From CBDAQR01 sp965199055 (GTDB lineage Bacteria > Pseudomonadota > Gammaproteobacteria > Pseudomonadales > Halieaceae): DNA of 64,000 nucleotides. The stretch spans positions 868,001-932,000 of the forward strand of contig CBDAQR010000004.1 of the NCBI GenBank assembly GCA_965199055.1, given 5' to 3'. Of this stretch, positions 26,135 through 34,952 are shown in pieces. The notes beneath the pieces are model-generated. The model worked only from the letters and a program-made list of their open reading frames with translations. It was not told the origin of the DNA and did no database searches. Each line of letters starts with the position of its first letter. Position 1 is the first letter of the stretch. The position numbers were made by a program, and so were the translations under genes.

Positions 26135-26872
26135 ATGGAAAGGCAACGAAAAGCCAAGGAAAGGACGTTTAGCCCTGCCGATCTAAAACTCTTTTACGAG
26201 TCACCCTTCGCCAGTTGGATGGAACAACTGGACAGAGACCAGCCAGGGCACGGCATTAAAGCCGACCTGGTTGCTACCGGCGCGGGCACGGCGGTTGACG
26301 AGGACCCGCTTCGCAATCGCGATTTCATTCAGCAATTGATTAATGCCGGCAATCAGGTTGTGGTAATTGAGAACCAGGGCCACGACGCCGGCAGACAGTT
26401 ACAAACCGTCAACGCCATGCGCGCAGGCGCACACTTTATTTTCAATGCGCATCTCTCGGTGCTGCCCTTGGCCGGGCGGCTCGATATTCTGGTGCGTGCC
26501 GAAGGTGCCTGCCGTCTGGGTGACCACCATTATCTGCCCGCGCAGTTTTGTTATCAGCCACCGAGTCTTACCGATCTGCCCGTCGAACTGTGCTGTTTCG
26601 TGGATATGCTGGAGCACCTGCAGGGATTACGCCCCGCAGAAATCTTGCGCATCACCGATCCCAATAGCGCCGCGCCGGAAGTCTCCCGGTTGCCGTCTGA
26701 AAGCTATATGTTCGATTATCGGAAACTGAAGCTGGGCTATCGCAAAGCGCAGATGGAGTTTGATGCGGGCAAGCAGCCCGACCCGACAGAATCACGTCAC
26801 TGGGGACGCTGGTCCAGTTACGCACGCAAGTTGCTGACCCAGCAGATGCGCAGTAAGAGCCCGGCCGCTTAG
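26135..26872 (+). CDS. Unrecognised protein with resemblance to TM0106/RecB-type nuclease N-termini
   Basis: 245 residues. The order FSPADLKLFYESPFASWMEQLDRD, then NAMRAGAHFIFNAHLS and GRLDILVRAEG follows the N-terminal part of TM0106/RecB-like PD-(D/E)xK nucleases (AM-x-x-GA and GR-x-D-x-LL). However the usual E-x-x-D-x-K segment after it is missing: the corresponding region is GDHHYLPAQF. A degenerate or non-catalytic relative is possible. Ends 4 bases into the thioesterase gene. Confidence 0.5.
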   Translation: MERQRKAKERTFSPADLKLFYESPFASWMEQLDRDQPGHGIKADLVATGAGTAVDEDPLRNRDFIQQLINAGNQVVVIENQGHDAGRQLQTVNAMRAGAHFIFNAHLSVLPLAGRLDILVRAEGACRLGDHHYLPAQFCYQPPSLTDLPVELCCFVDMLEHLQGLRPAEILRITDPNSAAPEVSRLPSESYMFDYRKLKLGYRKAQMEFDAGKQPDPTESRHWGRWSSYARKLLTQQMRSKSPAA

Positions 26873-27549
26873 GCCTTCGCTCTGGCGTCCATATCTCTTA
26901 GGCCCAGTCCGCTTGTGGGTCGAATGAAAAGTGCCTCGCAGGTGGCTGTCACGGTATCGCCATCGCGCATTTCCGCGCTAATGATGGTTTTGCGGCCTTC
27001 CACTTTATCCACCCAGGCTTCCAGGTCGAGATCCCGATTCAGTGGGGTGGGGCGCAAATAGCGTACCTTGAGCGTTCCCGTCATGCCCGGCTGTTTGCCC
27101 AGTATTTGGGCCATCCCCATGAACTGATCAAAAATCGCGGCGATGTAGCCGCCGTGTATGCAAGTGGGTGGGCCTTCATAGGCCCAGCCGCAATTCACCG
27201 AGCCATGCGCGCGGTCGTTTTCGAACCACATATTGAGGCCGGGCGAGAGCGGGTTGCTCCAGCCGCCCAATGCATTGAGCTCGTGATTCACCTCACCGCG
27301 CTTGCCATGATTGCCATCGGCCTGAAATTGCATTTGGCCGTATAGACGCGGCTCCTTGGCAAACTGTTTGGCCTGCAGTTCCAGGCGCTCGGCAATATCA
27401 TTTAAGTCTTCTACAGGCGGCGTGGATGTCACCAGAATATCGGTGAGCTCGCGCAAGGCCTGGGCGACCCGTCGCTTGGCCTCCCAGTGCTCGGAAAAGG
27501 GAGGCGTAATCTCCTCCGACTCGAAGGGATTGAAGATCGAATCTGTCAT
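26869..27549 (-). CDS. PaaI-type hotdog thioesterase
   Basis: 226 residues. The hotdog core is in the second half: INWGWAYEG-like NCGWAYEGPPTCIHGGYIAAIFDQFMG gives the PaaI HGG-x3-x2-D catalytic pattern, followed by RYLRPTPLNRDLDLEA and ETTATC-like strands. The N-terminal 90 residues are helical. Hydrolyses acyl-CoA thioesters. Ends opposed to the preceding gene; 5 bases downstream of the anchored protein gene. Confidence 0.87.
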   Translation of the reverse strand: MTDSIFNPFESEEITPPFSEHWEAKRRVAQALRELTDILVTSTPPVEDLNDIAERLELQAKQFAKEPRLYGQMQFQADGNHGKRGEVNHELNALGGWSNPLSPGLNMWFENDRAHGSVNCGWAYEGPPTCIHGGYIAAIFDQFMGMAQILGKQPGMTGTLKVRYLRPTPLNRDLDLEAWVDKVEGRKTIISAEMRDGDTVTATCEALFIRPTSGLGLRDMDARAKA

Positions 27550-27554
27550 GTTGG

Positions 27555-28085
27555 TCAGTGCCTGTAGCCGACGGAGAGGTGTTTCTTGGCGACGTCGTTG
27601 AGTTTGAGAATGTAAGCCTGGTAATGCTGCTTAAGGTCTTTGAGCTGGTCTCGATATTCTTTGGTTTCGCCACGCGAGTAGGTGTGAATATTGTCGCTGA
27701 GCGCATCGAGCTCCGACTCAAACACATCGCCGCGAACCTTGAGCTTCATATCGTATTCTTCAAGTATGGCCAGCTCTGTTTTGATGATAGAACTGGAGGC
27801 GAGCATAATCTTGCGGGTTTCGCGGTCGGGCGGCATGCCCTGGGTGATGACCTCGGAGACTTCGGCCACGTAGGCAGCAAAATTCTCTTTGATGCGGTTG
27901 GCGCCGCCGGTCATGAACTCGATCTCTAGGCTGAAGGCCGCCTCGCGTTCCAGCTGACTCTGTTCGCTATCGTGGTAGTAGGACTGGATGCCCAGGAATA
28001 CTGCCGCCGCCACAATGCCGAATATCGCCATCGCAACCACGTCTTTAACGAACTCCTGTTTGGCGAGCTCTTTTAAGGTCGGCAT
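27555..28085 (-). CDS. Membrane-anchored helical protein of unknown function
   Basis: 176 residues: a short basic N-terminus, one transmembrane helix (about 17-33, VAMAIFGIVAAAVFLGI), then an acidic, almost fully helical region with heptad-like repeats. No catalytic motif. The build resembles the 5737-6528 protein in outline only. Probably cotranscribed with the thioesterase. Confidence 0.6.
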   Translation of the reverse strand: MPTLKELAKQEFVKDVVAMAIFGIVAAAVFLGIQSYYHDSEQSQLEREAAFSLEIEFMTGGANRIKENFAAYVAEVSEVITQGMPPDRETRKIMLASSSIIKTELAILEEYDMKLKVRGDVFESELDALSDNIHTYSRGETKEYRDQLKDLKQHYQAYILKLNDVAKKHLSVGYRH

Positions 28086-28153
28086 TCAGTTCACGTACTG
28101 ATGGTCTGAGCGCAAAAGGTTATGCCATATCGCCCTCACAGGCAATTTTCACG

Positions 28154-29290
28154 CTATCTTTTTTGTAGTTCCTTCAACCAGTTACGGATTTCTGTGACAA
28201 ATATCCCAGGTTGTTCGAAGGCCGCGAAGTGTCCGCCCTTGTCCGTGGTGTTGAAATAGATGATGTTGCGGAAGCGATTCTCCGCCCAGCGACGGCTGGT
28301 ACGGAAGATTTCCTTGGGGAAAATGGATGCGCCCATGGGCATATCCACAGGGTCCAGATTGGGGTTCGCAAAGCTCTCCCAATAGAGGCGGCCGGACGAT
28401 GCCCCGGCATTGTTGAGCCAGTACATCATCACGTTATCCAGTAACTCGTCCTTGCTCAGAATGCTCTCCGGGTCGCCATCGCAGTCCATCCAGGCCCAGA
28501 ATTTTTCCACTATCCAGGCCATCTGGCCCACCGCAGAGTCAGCCAGCCCATAGCCCAGGGTCTGGGGTCGTGTGCTCTGTTGTTTGGAGTAACCACTGTC
28601 CCACTTATCGTAATAGGCGATGCCATCGAGTGCCGAGATCTCGGCCTCTGTCAGGTCCGACAGATCATTCTCTCCCGGCGGGCAGATCGGCATATTGGTG
28701 TGGATGGAGCGGCAGTGTTCTGTCTCGGTGACAGCCATGCACTGCGTAATCAATGCCCCCCAGTCGCCCCCCTGCGCAACGTAGCTGTCATAGCCCAATC
28801 GCGCCATCAATTTGCCCCACATTTGTCCCACTTTGGTGGTACAGGTGCCGGCGCTCGAGGGCTTGCCGGAAAAGCCGTAACCGGGGATAGAGGGGAGCAC
28901 CAAATGCACCGCTTCAGCGGGGTTGTCGGGGCGGGTGAGCGGCTCTATGACTTTAACAAACTCGATGATGGAACCCGGCCAGCCGTGGGTCATGATCATG
29001 GGGGTGGCGTTTTCATGCGGGCTGCGGATATGCAGAAAGTGAATATCAATGCCGTCGATCGCGGTCTTGAAGCCCTCGTACTGATTCAGTAGCGCCTCGC
29101 AGCGGCGCCAGTCATAGTCATTGGCCCAGTATTCCGCCAATTCCCGCGTGTAGGAGAGCGGAATCCCCTGACTCCAGTCGTCCACCGTCTCTGCTTCGGG
29201 CCAGCGCGTGTTGGCAATTCGAGCCTTAAGATCATCCAGTTCGGACTGGGGAATATCTATGCTGAAGGGGGTTACCGCGTCGCTCATCAC
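28154..29290 (-). CDS. Epoxide hydrolase (EHN-type alpha/beta-hydrolase)
   Basis: 378 residues. Begins with the EHN domain (FSIDIPQSELDDLKARIANTRWP) characteristic of microsomal-type epoxide hydrolases. HGWPGS oxyanion motif (about 102-107), nucleophile Asp in GGDWGALI (about 174), a lid with Tyr, and the late GGHFAAFEQP with the catalytic His. Opens epoxides to diols. The window contains two other genes of epoxide-handling families. Confidence 0.93.
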   Translation of the reverse strand: MMSDAVTPFSIDIPQSELDDLKARIANTRWPEAETVDDWSQGIPLSYTRELAEYWANDYDWRRCEALLNQYEGFKTAIDGIDIHFLHIRSPHENATPMIMTHGWPGSIIEFVKVIEPLTRPDNPAEAVHLVLPSIPGYGFSGKPSSAGTCTTKVGQMWGKLMARLGYDSYVAQGGDWGALITQCMAVTETEHCRSIHTNMPICPPGENDLSDLTEAEISALDGIAYYDKWDSGYSKQQSTRPQTLGYGLADSAVGQMAWIVEKFWAWMDCDGDPESILSKDELLDNVMMYWLNNAGASSGRLYWESFANPNLDPVDMPMGASIFPKEIFRTSRRWAENRFRNIIYFNTTDKGGHFAAFEQPGIFVTEIRNWLKELQKR

Positions 29291-29311
29291 ATGCTCCTCT
29301 TGGTAGAAGCG

Positions 29312-30673
29312 TTAGAGCATAGCACGCAGTTCCTGCGCCAGGTTTTCGCGATCGGCCGCGGTTTCCTTTGTTGAACTCAAGACATGAGTCGGGCGCGGAA
29401 CCCGGTCCAACAGCAGCTTTCCGCTGATCTCGCCAGCCTCAGCTGCGGCCGCCAGCCAGGTGATGGTATCGGCACCTTCGGCAGGCGTGCGCAGGAACGG
29501 ACGTGTCAGCTTATGGAAGCCCGGCAGGGAGGTTTCCACGCCGGGCGTGTCCGCCCAACCCGGATGCATGGCATTCACCACAATGCCGTCTTTCGCCCAT
29601 TCTTCGGCCCACTGTTCAGTCACTATCATCAAAGCGCGCTTACAACGGGCGTAGGCTACAGCGCCGGAGTACTTGCCGCGTTCGTTTTGTAGATCTCGCA
29701 CCCGAACCTTCTGGGTGTACATGCCGCCGGAAACGACGTTGATCACTCGTGCACTGTTGGCACTCTTCAACAGGGGCAGCAGCCCGATGGTGAGGCGGTA
29801 GGGGGACAGCAGCAGGAGGGCAAAGCTCTCCTCGAAACCTTCTGAAGTCACGCGTCGGGGGTTAAACAGTGCGCCCGCATTATTTATAAGGATATCAATA
29901 GCTTGCTTGCGCTTGTTAAGTCGAGTTACAAGGTCGTCGACGTCATTCATCAGGCTGAGATCGGCGATTTCCAGCGCAATGTTCTCATTGCCGCTATCCT
30001 GCTTAAGGCGCTTAAGCAACGCCTCGCCTTTTGCCGCGTTACGCACCACCAGCGTCAATTGCGCGCCCAGGGCAGCCAGTTCTTCAGCGCAGGCCAGCCC
30101 AAGACCCGCCGTTGCGCCCGTCAGTACCACGTGCTTGTCGCCCATCCAGGTGGACACCGGATTCCAGCGCTTGCGCCCCTGGCGGTAGCCGCGGCGAGTA
30201 AACCAGCCGAGTTTGCCGCTATCGGCAGGCGGTGGATAGTCGTTGTCCAGGGCCTCCTTCAGGCCCTTTTGCACCGAGGCGCGCCCCATGCGTTCCATGC
30301 CCGATTGAAATGAACCGGCAATCGCTTTCAGTGGGCCCTTCCAATCGAATTTGGCGGTGTAGTCCAATTCGCTGCCCGTCTTGGTCGGCTTGACGGTAAT
30401 GGTGTCTTCTACGTTGAAGAATCGCCCTCGGCCCTGCAGAACGACCTTTTGATCGGGTTCATACTCCAGAATCTCGTAGACCAGATCGACGCTGCCCACG
30501 GGCAGCGCGCAGGTCACGTCGAAGCTGCTGCCAACGCCCAGCGGGCCACTATCGCGGCGCTGGGCACTGGTGGCGGTGGCATCCCACTGCTCACAGGTGG
30601 AGAAATCCGCCACGTACGCAAACACTTCGCGTGCTGGGCGGTCTAATTGAATGGTTTCGTTGAGAATAGTCAT
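29312..30673 (-). CDS. SRPBCC-domain/short-chain-dehydrogenase fusion protein
   Basis: About 453 residues from ATG 30673 (an ATG at 30679 is the alternative). The first 150 residues are an SRPBCC/polyketide-cyclase-like lipid-binding domain (TIQLDRPAREVFAYVADFSTCEQWD). The rest is an atypical SDR: GATAGLGLACAEELAALG, NNAGA and VSGG, with AYARCK giving the YxxxK. The SDR half resembles protochlorophyllide-reductase-like/WW-domain oxidoreductase-type members. Fusion suggests a hydrophobic ligand is delivered to the dehydrogenase. The open frame continues upstream to 30823, but those residues look non-coding and overlap the divergent gene. Confidence 0.83.
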   Translation of the reverse strand: MTILNETIQLDRPAREVFAYVADFSTCEQWDATATSAQRRDSGPLGVGSSFDVTCALPVGSVDLVYEILEYEPDQKVVLQGRGRFFNVEDTITVKPTKTGSELDYTAKFDWKGPLKAIAGSFQSGMERMGRASVQKGLKEALDNDYPPPADSGKLGWFTRRGYRQGRKRWNPVSTWMGDKHVVLTGATAGLGLACAEELAALGAQLTLVVRNAAKGEALLKRLKQDSGNENIALEIADLSLMNDVDDLVTRLNKRKQAIDILINNAGALFNPRRVTSEGFEESFALLLLSPYRLTIGLLPLLKSANSARVINVVSGGMYTQKVRVRDLQNERGKYSGAVAYARCKRALMIVTEQWAEEWAKDGIVVNAMHPGWADTPGVETSLPGFHKLTRPFLRTPAEGADTITWLAAAAEAGEISGKLLLDRVPRPTHVLSSTKETAADRENLAQELRAML

Positions 30674-30731
30674 GCCCATGATACGGAACGATTGATCTTG
30701 TGGTTCAGTGGAAACGTACCAAACTGCAACT

Positions 30732-31625
30732 ATGAAAATACTCATAACAGGCGGTACCGGGTTTATTGGCAGCGCACTCGCGGCGCAGTTGCTGGAGCTC
30801 GGCCATGAGTTGCTGATTCTCACCCGTAACCCCGGACATATCGGTGCTGATAAATTAAGCTATATCAATAGCTTAGATGGCATTCATGAAGAAGATTATT
30901 TTGACTGCTTTATCAATCTTGCGGGAGAGAATATTGCGGAAAAGCGTTGGACGGAGGCCCGCAAGAGTGCGCTACTCAGTAGCCGCATAGACACGACCCG
31001 GCAGTTGTTTGAACTCGCCCGCCGTCTGCAGCGCCCGCCCGAGCTTGTGCTGAGCGCTTCTGCCATCGGTTTTTACGGTAATCAGCAAGACCAGCGACTG
31101 TCGGAGGACGCCCAGTCTACCGAAGGCTTCGCGCCGCGGCTCTGTCAGGCTTGGGAGGATGCGGCACTGCGCTTCGAAACGCTAGGCTGCCGGGTATGTC
31201 GCCTGCGCCTCGGGGTGGTGCTGGCGGCCGAAGGCGGTGCTCTGGAAGAACTCACGCGTTCGGCGCGCATGGGTGTTGCCAGTTGGCTGGGCGATGGCGG
31301 CCAGTGGTTGAGTTGGGTGCACCGCGAGGATGTGATTCGAGCGATGCTGTTTCTGCTGGAGGACGCTGATCTCAGTGGGGCATTTAATCTCACGGCTCCA
31401 GAACCGGTCACCAATCGCGCGTTTTGCGACGAACTGCGCCAGCATATGCGTACCTGGCTCGCCATGCCGGTACCCGGATTCGTGATGCGCATTGTGTTCG
31501 GCGAAATGGCAGAGGAACTGCTGCTCAACGGTCAGCGAGTGATTCCCCGGCGCTTGCAGGAGGCGGGCTTTAACTTTCGTTACGACACGCTGGCCGAAGC
31601 AATGCCGAGTTTGGTCGCCAGATAG
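30732..31625 (+). CDS. TIGR01777-family NAD-dependent epimerase-like protein (YfcH-like)
   Basis: 297 residues from ATG 30732 (MKILITGGTGFIGSALAAQL); an upstream in-frame ATG at 30708 lacks a ribosome site. Motifs: GGTGFIG, NLAGENIAEKRW, SASAIGFYG and DGGQWLSWVHREDV, which are diagnostic for the YfcH/SulA-like epimerase family. Function of the family remains unclear. The last 46 bases overlap the opposing sirtuin gene. Confidence 0.9.
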   Translation: MKILITGGTGFIGSALAAQLLELGHELLILTRNPGHIGADKLSYINSLDGIHEEDYFDCFINLAGENIAEKRWTEARKSALLSSRIDTTRQLFELARRLQRPPELVLSASAIGFYGNQQDQRLSEDAQSTEGFAPRLCQAWEDAALRFETLGCRVCRLRLGVVLAAEGGALEELTRSARMGVASWLGDGGQWLSWVHREDVIRAMLFLLEDADLSGAFNLTAPEPVTNRAFCDELRQHMRTWLAMPVPGFVMRIVFGEMAEELLLNGQRVIPRRLQEAGFNFRYDTLAEAMPSLVAR

Positions 31626-32425
31626 TCGAGAGTTTCACTACAATCGTCATCGATTTTCAGGCTTGCCAGGTCATCGGCACGCGTTGTTCCACGGTTCAGG
31701 ATAAAGAGCGGTTTGCCGAGGCGGTGTGCGAGTCTGGCGAAGCGAAATCCCGAAAACACCGTGAGCGAGCTGCCGGCGACGAGCAGGGCGTCGGCATCAT
31801 GCACGGCGCGTTCAGTTTGTTCCACCCGCTGCCGGGGCACAGTGCCGCCAAAAAAGACCACGTCGGGCATGAGCGTGCCGCTACAGACGGAGCACTCGGG
31901 CACGACGAATCCGTTGACCCACTCGTCGGCAATATCGGCATCGCCGTCAGGGCGTACAGCGGCCTCGGCGGCCAGCAGTTTGGGGTTTAGCGCTTGCAAC
32001 TGCCCTTGTAGCGAATCCCTCGATTGCTGTGCGCCACAGTCTAGACACACCACGCGATCTAGTCGTCCGTGCAAGTCGATAACGCGGCGATGCCCCGCGC
32101 GTTGGTGGAGTCGATCCACATTTTGCGTGGTGAGGGAGTTCACGGCACCCGCGGCTTCCATTTGCGCCAGAGCCAGGTGACCGCGATTGGGCTGCGAGAG
32201 AGCCACGTGTGACCAGCCCAACATGCTGCGCGCCCAATAGCGCTGACGAGACGCGGGTTTCGCTATGAAGTCGGGATGTTGTATGGGATCACTGCGCAAC
32301 CATCGTCCCAAGTCATCGCGATAGGTAGGAATGCCCGATGCAGCAGACAGCCCCGCGCCGCTCAATACCGTCAGGCAGGGGGAGTCACCCAGTTGCCTCA
32401 GCAAATCGTCAGCTGTCTTCACCAC
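31580..32425 (-). CDS. Sir2-family NAD-dependent protein deacylase
   Basis: 281 residues. GAGLSAASGIPTYRD (about 24-38), QNVDRLHQRAG (about 101-111), the catalytic His in LHGRL, zinc-binding Cys pairs in VCLDCG and CSVCSG, and VVFFGGTVP, LVAGSSLTV, ILNRG. All core sirtuin motifs are present. Removes acetyl/acyl groups from lysines using NAD+. Its C-terminus overlaps the convergent gene by 46 bases; its start overlaps the DCC gene end by 17 bases. Confidence 0.93.
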   Translation of the reverse strand: MVKTADDLLRQLGDSPCLTVLSGAGLSAASGIPTYRDDLGRWLRSDPIQHPDFIAKPASRQRYWARSMLGWSHVALSQPNRGHLALAQMEAAGAVNSLTTQNVDRLHQRAGHRRVIDLHGRLDRVVCLDCGAQQSRDSLQGQLQALNPKLLAAEAAVRPDGDADIADEWVNGFVVPECSVCSGTLMPDVVFFGGTVPRQRVEQTERAVHDADALLVAGSSLTVFSGFRFARLAHRLGKPLFILNRGTTRADDLASLKIDDDCSETLDYLATKLGIASASVS

Positions 32426-32765
32426 AGGCCTCGCAACCGTAAAGTCGCCGATATCGACGCCTGGCCCAGATGTCGTAGACCCAGTCGGCCACAGGACCGA
32501 TCAGCGGCCAGCGCAGTATTCGAAATAGAAAGCCCCAGCGAGTATGGGACCAGGCGGTGACCGTCGCATCCACGCCGGTTAGCCAGTCTCCAGAGCCGGT
32601 TTGCAAATGCAGAGTGCCCAGTTTGATGAGTCGAGTGGGCTCTCCCGCTGTGTCGGGAACCGAGTGCAGGTCGGTGAGTGCCAGGCCTTCGTCGGCAATG
32701 CGCTGGAGCAGGCGGACCTCGCGCATGCACAGCGGGCACTTGCCATCGTAGTAAAGCGTGTCCAT
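32409..32765 (-). CDS. DCC-family (DUF393) thiol-disulfide oxidoreductase-like protein
   Basis: 118 residues from ATG 32765. The N-terminal YYDGKCPLCMREV carries the DxxCxxC motif of DUF393; the C-terminus has GCEACGE. Family members have a thioredoxin-like fold with an uncertain role. First gene of an operon with the sirtuin (17-base overlap) and divergent from the GST. Confidence 0.88.
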   Translation of the reverse strand: MDTLYYDGKCPLCMREVRLLQRIADEGLALTDLHSVPDTAGEPTRLIKLGTLHLQTGSGDWLTGVDATVTAWSHTRWGFLFRILRWPLIGPVADWVYDIWARRRYRRLYGCEACGEDS

Positions 32766-32799
32766 ATTAGCGGCATCATAACTCATGGAGCGTATTCCT

Positions 32800-33480
32800 A
32801 TGGTCACTCTGCACGGCTTTGCCTTTAGCAACTACTACAACATTGTTAAACACGTGCTTATGTACAAAGGCATTCCCTTCGAGGAGGACCTGCAGTGGGG
32901 TGACGCAGAGGACTATCTGGCTGTCAGTCCGCTGGGAAAGGTACCCGCTATCACGACTGAGCATGGGCAGCACCTGTCCGAATCCTTTGTTTGTTGTGAC
33001 TATCTGGAGGAAATGTATCCGGAGCCGGCGCTGTATCCCGCCGACGTCTATGAGCGCAATCGGGTGCGTCAGATAATGAAGGTTTCGGAGTTCTATCTTG
33101 AATTACAGGCACGACGCTTTATTCCCTTCGCTTTTACCCAATCTGATGCGCCGGATGCCGTTAAGGAGGAGGTGCGAGGCATGATCGAGCGGGGGGTGGG
33201 TGCCCTGAACCGTCTCTGTGTGTTCGACCCCTACGTTACAGGCTCCGAGCAAACCATGGCGGATATTTATCTCACCTACGTCATGTTTGTGGTCAATGTG
33301 GCCGGTGCGCCGCAGCTGGGCTGGGATGTCATGGGTGATATTAAAGGCGCTACCGCCTGGCATAGCATGATGTGCGAAACGGAAATCGGTCAGAAGGTTG
33401 CCGCCGACCAGGCCGCCAATACCCCCGAGTTCTTCGCTCACCTGAGTGAGCGTTTTGGCACTGAGATCAGCCTGGCTTAG
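32800..33480 (+). CDS. Glutathione S-transferase family protein
   Basis: 226 residues from ATG 32800, which has GGAG ten bases upstream within the frame of the longer alternative. MVTLHGFAFSNYYNIVKHVLMY, then GKVPAITTEHG, LSESFVCCDYLEEMYPE and the helical C-terminal half. Very like the protein at 3674-4357, including VRQIMKV and the ADIYLTY/ADIYVHY segment, so the two are paralogues. Ends 4 bases into the glutathione peroxidase gene. Confidence 0.88.
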   Translation: MVTLHGFAFSNYYNIVKHVLMYKGIPFEEDLQWGDAEDYLAVSPLGKVPAITTEHGQHLSESFVCCDYLEEMYPEPALYPADVYERNRVRQIMKVSEFYLELQARRFIPFAFTQSDAPDAVKEEVRGMIERGVGALNRLCVFDPYVTGSEQTMADIYLTYVMFVVNVAGAPQLGWDVMGDIKGATAWHSMMCETEIGQKVAADQAANTPEFFAHLSERFGTEISLA

Positions 33481-34019
33481 TTTGCCGTGGCGAGGGCAGC
33501 CTCGACTGCCTTTCGAATTTCAGCGCCTTGAGGGTCTTCTCGGCTGCCGAACTTTGCCACGACCTTGCCATCGCTATCGATCAGGTACTTGGTGAAATTC
33601 CAGCGCGGGGCGCCTTCGGCCGCCGCCAGCTCTGCGAACAGCGGGTGTGCGTCATCGCCGGTGACGTCGATTTCCGAGTACATGTCGAAGGTCACGCCGT
33701 AGTTGATGTAGCAAATCTCAGCCGTTTCTTCTTCCGTCTTCGCCTCCTGGCGGAAGGAGTTAGAGGGGAACCCGGCGACATTCAGGCCCTGTTCGTGGTA
33801 CTCCTTGTACAGCGCTTCCAGGCCCTTGAACTGGGGCGTGAAGCCACAATGACTCGCCGTGTTGATCACTAGTAGCGGCTTGCCTGCGTAGGCTTCACAC
33901 AGATTCACCGTTTCTTTCGAGCGCAGCTTGCGCATCTCGTGATCCAGCACCTGCGGGCAGTTGGCCAGCGCAACAGAGCTGGACAGAAACAAGACAAAAA
34001 CGGTGATGAGTTTACTCAC
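33477..34019 (-). CDS. Exported glutathione peroxidase family protein
   Basis: About 180 residues from GTG 34019, giving a signal peptide (VSKLITVFVLFLSSSVALA). The GPx core has NTASHCGFTPQFKGLEALY with the peroxidatic Cys, FPSNSFRQEAKT where Gln is retained, and WNFTKYLID with the Trp/Asn of the catalytic tetrad. Periplasmic reduction of lipid or other hydroperoxides is inferred. Its start overlaps the stop of the DUF2892 gene by 8 bases. Confidence 0.88.
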   Translation of the reverse strand: MSKLITVFVLFLSSSVALANCPQVLDHEMRKLRSKETVNLCEAYAGKPLLVINTASHCGFTPQFKGLEALYKEYHEQGLNVAGFPSNSFRQEAKTEEETAEICYINYGVTFDMYSEIDVTGDDAHPLFAELAAAEGAPRWNFTKYLIDSDGKVVAKFGSREDPQGAEIRKAVEAALATAN

Positions 34020-34251
34020 GTTGACGGCCTCCAGTGCCACACAGGTCGATATCATTTTGGTGGGTGTTGATACCCAGCCATTTCCACAGGTAACAGCGCG
34101 CCAGGATCCCGTTCAATACCAGGAACAGCGCGCAGATCAGGAGCAATATCTCCACCAGCCCGATTTCTGGCTGGGCCAGCGCCACGCTGGCCATCACAAG
34201 GCCCAGCAATGGCCGGATAATGCGTTCGAATGCACTTAGATTGGGTTTCAT
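34012..34251 (-). CDS. YgaP-like (DUF2892) small inner-membrane protein
   Basis: 79 residues from ATG 34251: MKPNLSAFERIIRPLLGLVM, two transmembrane helices and the RCYLWKWLGINT turn found in DUF2892 proteins after the rhodanese of YgaP. It overlaps and is coupled to the glutathione peroxidase gene. A role in sulfur/thiol membrane biology is possible. The longer open frame upstream is non-coding in character. Confidence 0.82.
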   Translation of the reverse strand: MKPNLSAFERIIRPLLGLVMASVALAQPEIGLVEILLLICALFLVLNGILARCYLWKWLGINTHQNDIDLCGTGGRQRE

Positions 34252-34304
34252 ACGGTTAAATACGCAAGGTGGCGGGAATTGGATGACTCGGCTATTTTTG
34301 GGGC

Positions 34305-34922
34305 ATGTTATTGATTCGCAACAGCTTGCGTGCCGGAGAACTGCTGTGCCTGTTGGCAGGCACATTATTGCTAGGATTTTTTCTGGCTCAGATGGTGCGG
34401 GGCGAGGTTGAGCGGCTGGATGACCTGGAGCAAACGCAGCTCGCCTGGAATGCCGAACTGCCGGATACCAGCCTCTGGTCACCCGGGCGTATCGAGGCCT
34501 GGCATGCCAGTCAGTCCGCGGCTCCCGCCGATGTGGTGGCCATATTGGAAATGCCCGACGTGGGCCTGAAAGTGCCGGTTTACCGTGGCGCCGATGATTT
34601 GAACATGGACCGCGGCGCCGGGCTGATACAGGGCACAGCAGCGCCGGGTACCATTGGCAATATGGGCATCGCTGGCCATCGCGACGGGTATTTCCGGGTC
34701 TTGAAAGATGCCGAAGTCGGCGACTTGCTGACGGTGCAGACGCCGGCAGGCCGCCAGCAGTACCGGGTAGAAGACATCCTCATCGTCGACCCGATCGATG
34801 TCGACGTTCTCGATCCAACTGATGATCAGCAGCTCACTCTCGTGACCTGCTATCCCTTTTATTTCGTGGGGCATGCGCCGCAGCGTTACATCGTGAAAGC
34901 CCGCCTGCATGGAGAAACCTGA
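34305..34922 (+). CDS. Class D/E-like sortase
   Basis: 205 residues with an N-terminal membrane anchor (LLCLLAGTLLLGFFLAQM). Catalytic triad visible: His125 in GIAGHRDGYF, Cys182 in LTLVTCYPF and Arg194 in APQRYIVKA. It is a transpeptidase that cleaves an LPxT-type signal and attaches the substrate to an amine. Sortases are uncommon in Gram-negative bacteria. The next gene, 30 bases downstream, encodes a small exported protein ending in an LPATA sorting signal and is the probable dedicated substrate. Confidence 0.88.
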   Translation: MLLIRNSLRAGELLCLLAGTLLLGFFLAQMVRGEVERLDDLEQTQLAWNAELPDTSLWSPGRIEAWHASQSAAPADVVAILEMPDVGLKVPVYRGADDLNMDRGAGLIQGTAAPGTIGNMGIAGHRDGYFRVLKDAEVGDLLTVQTPAGRQQYRVEDILIVDPIDVDVLDPTDDQQLTLVTCYPFYFVGHAPQRYIVKARLHGET

Positions 34923-34952
34923 AGTTCCCGTTGTATCAAAAGGAGATACATT

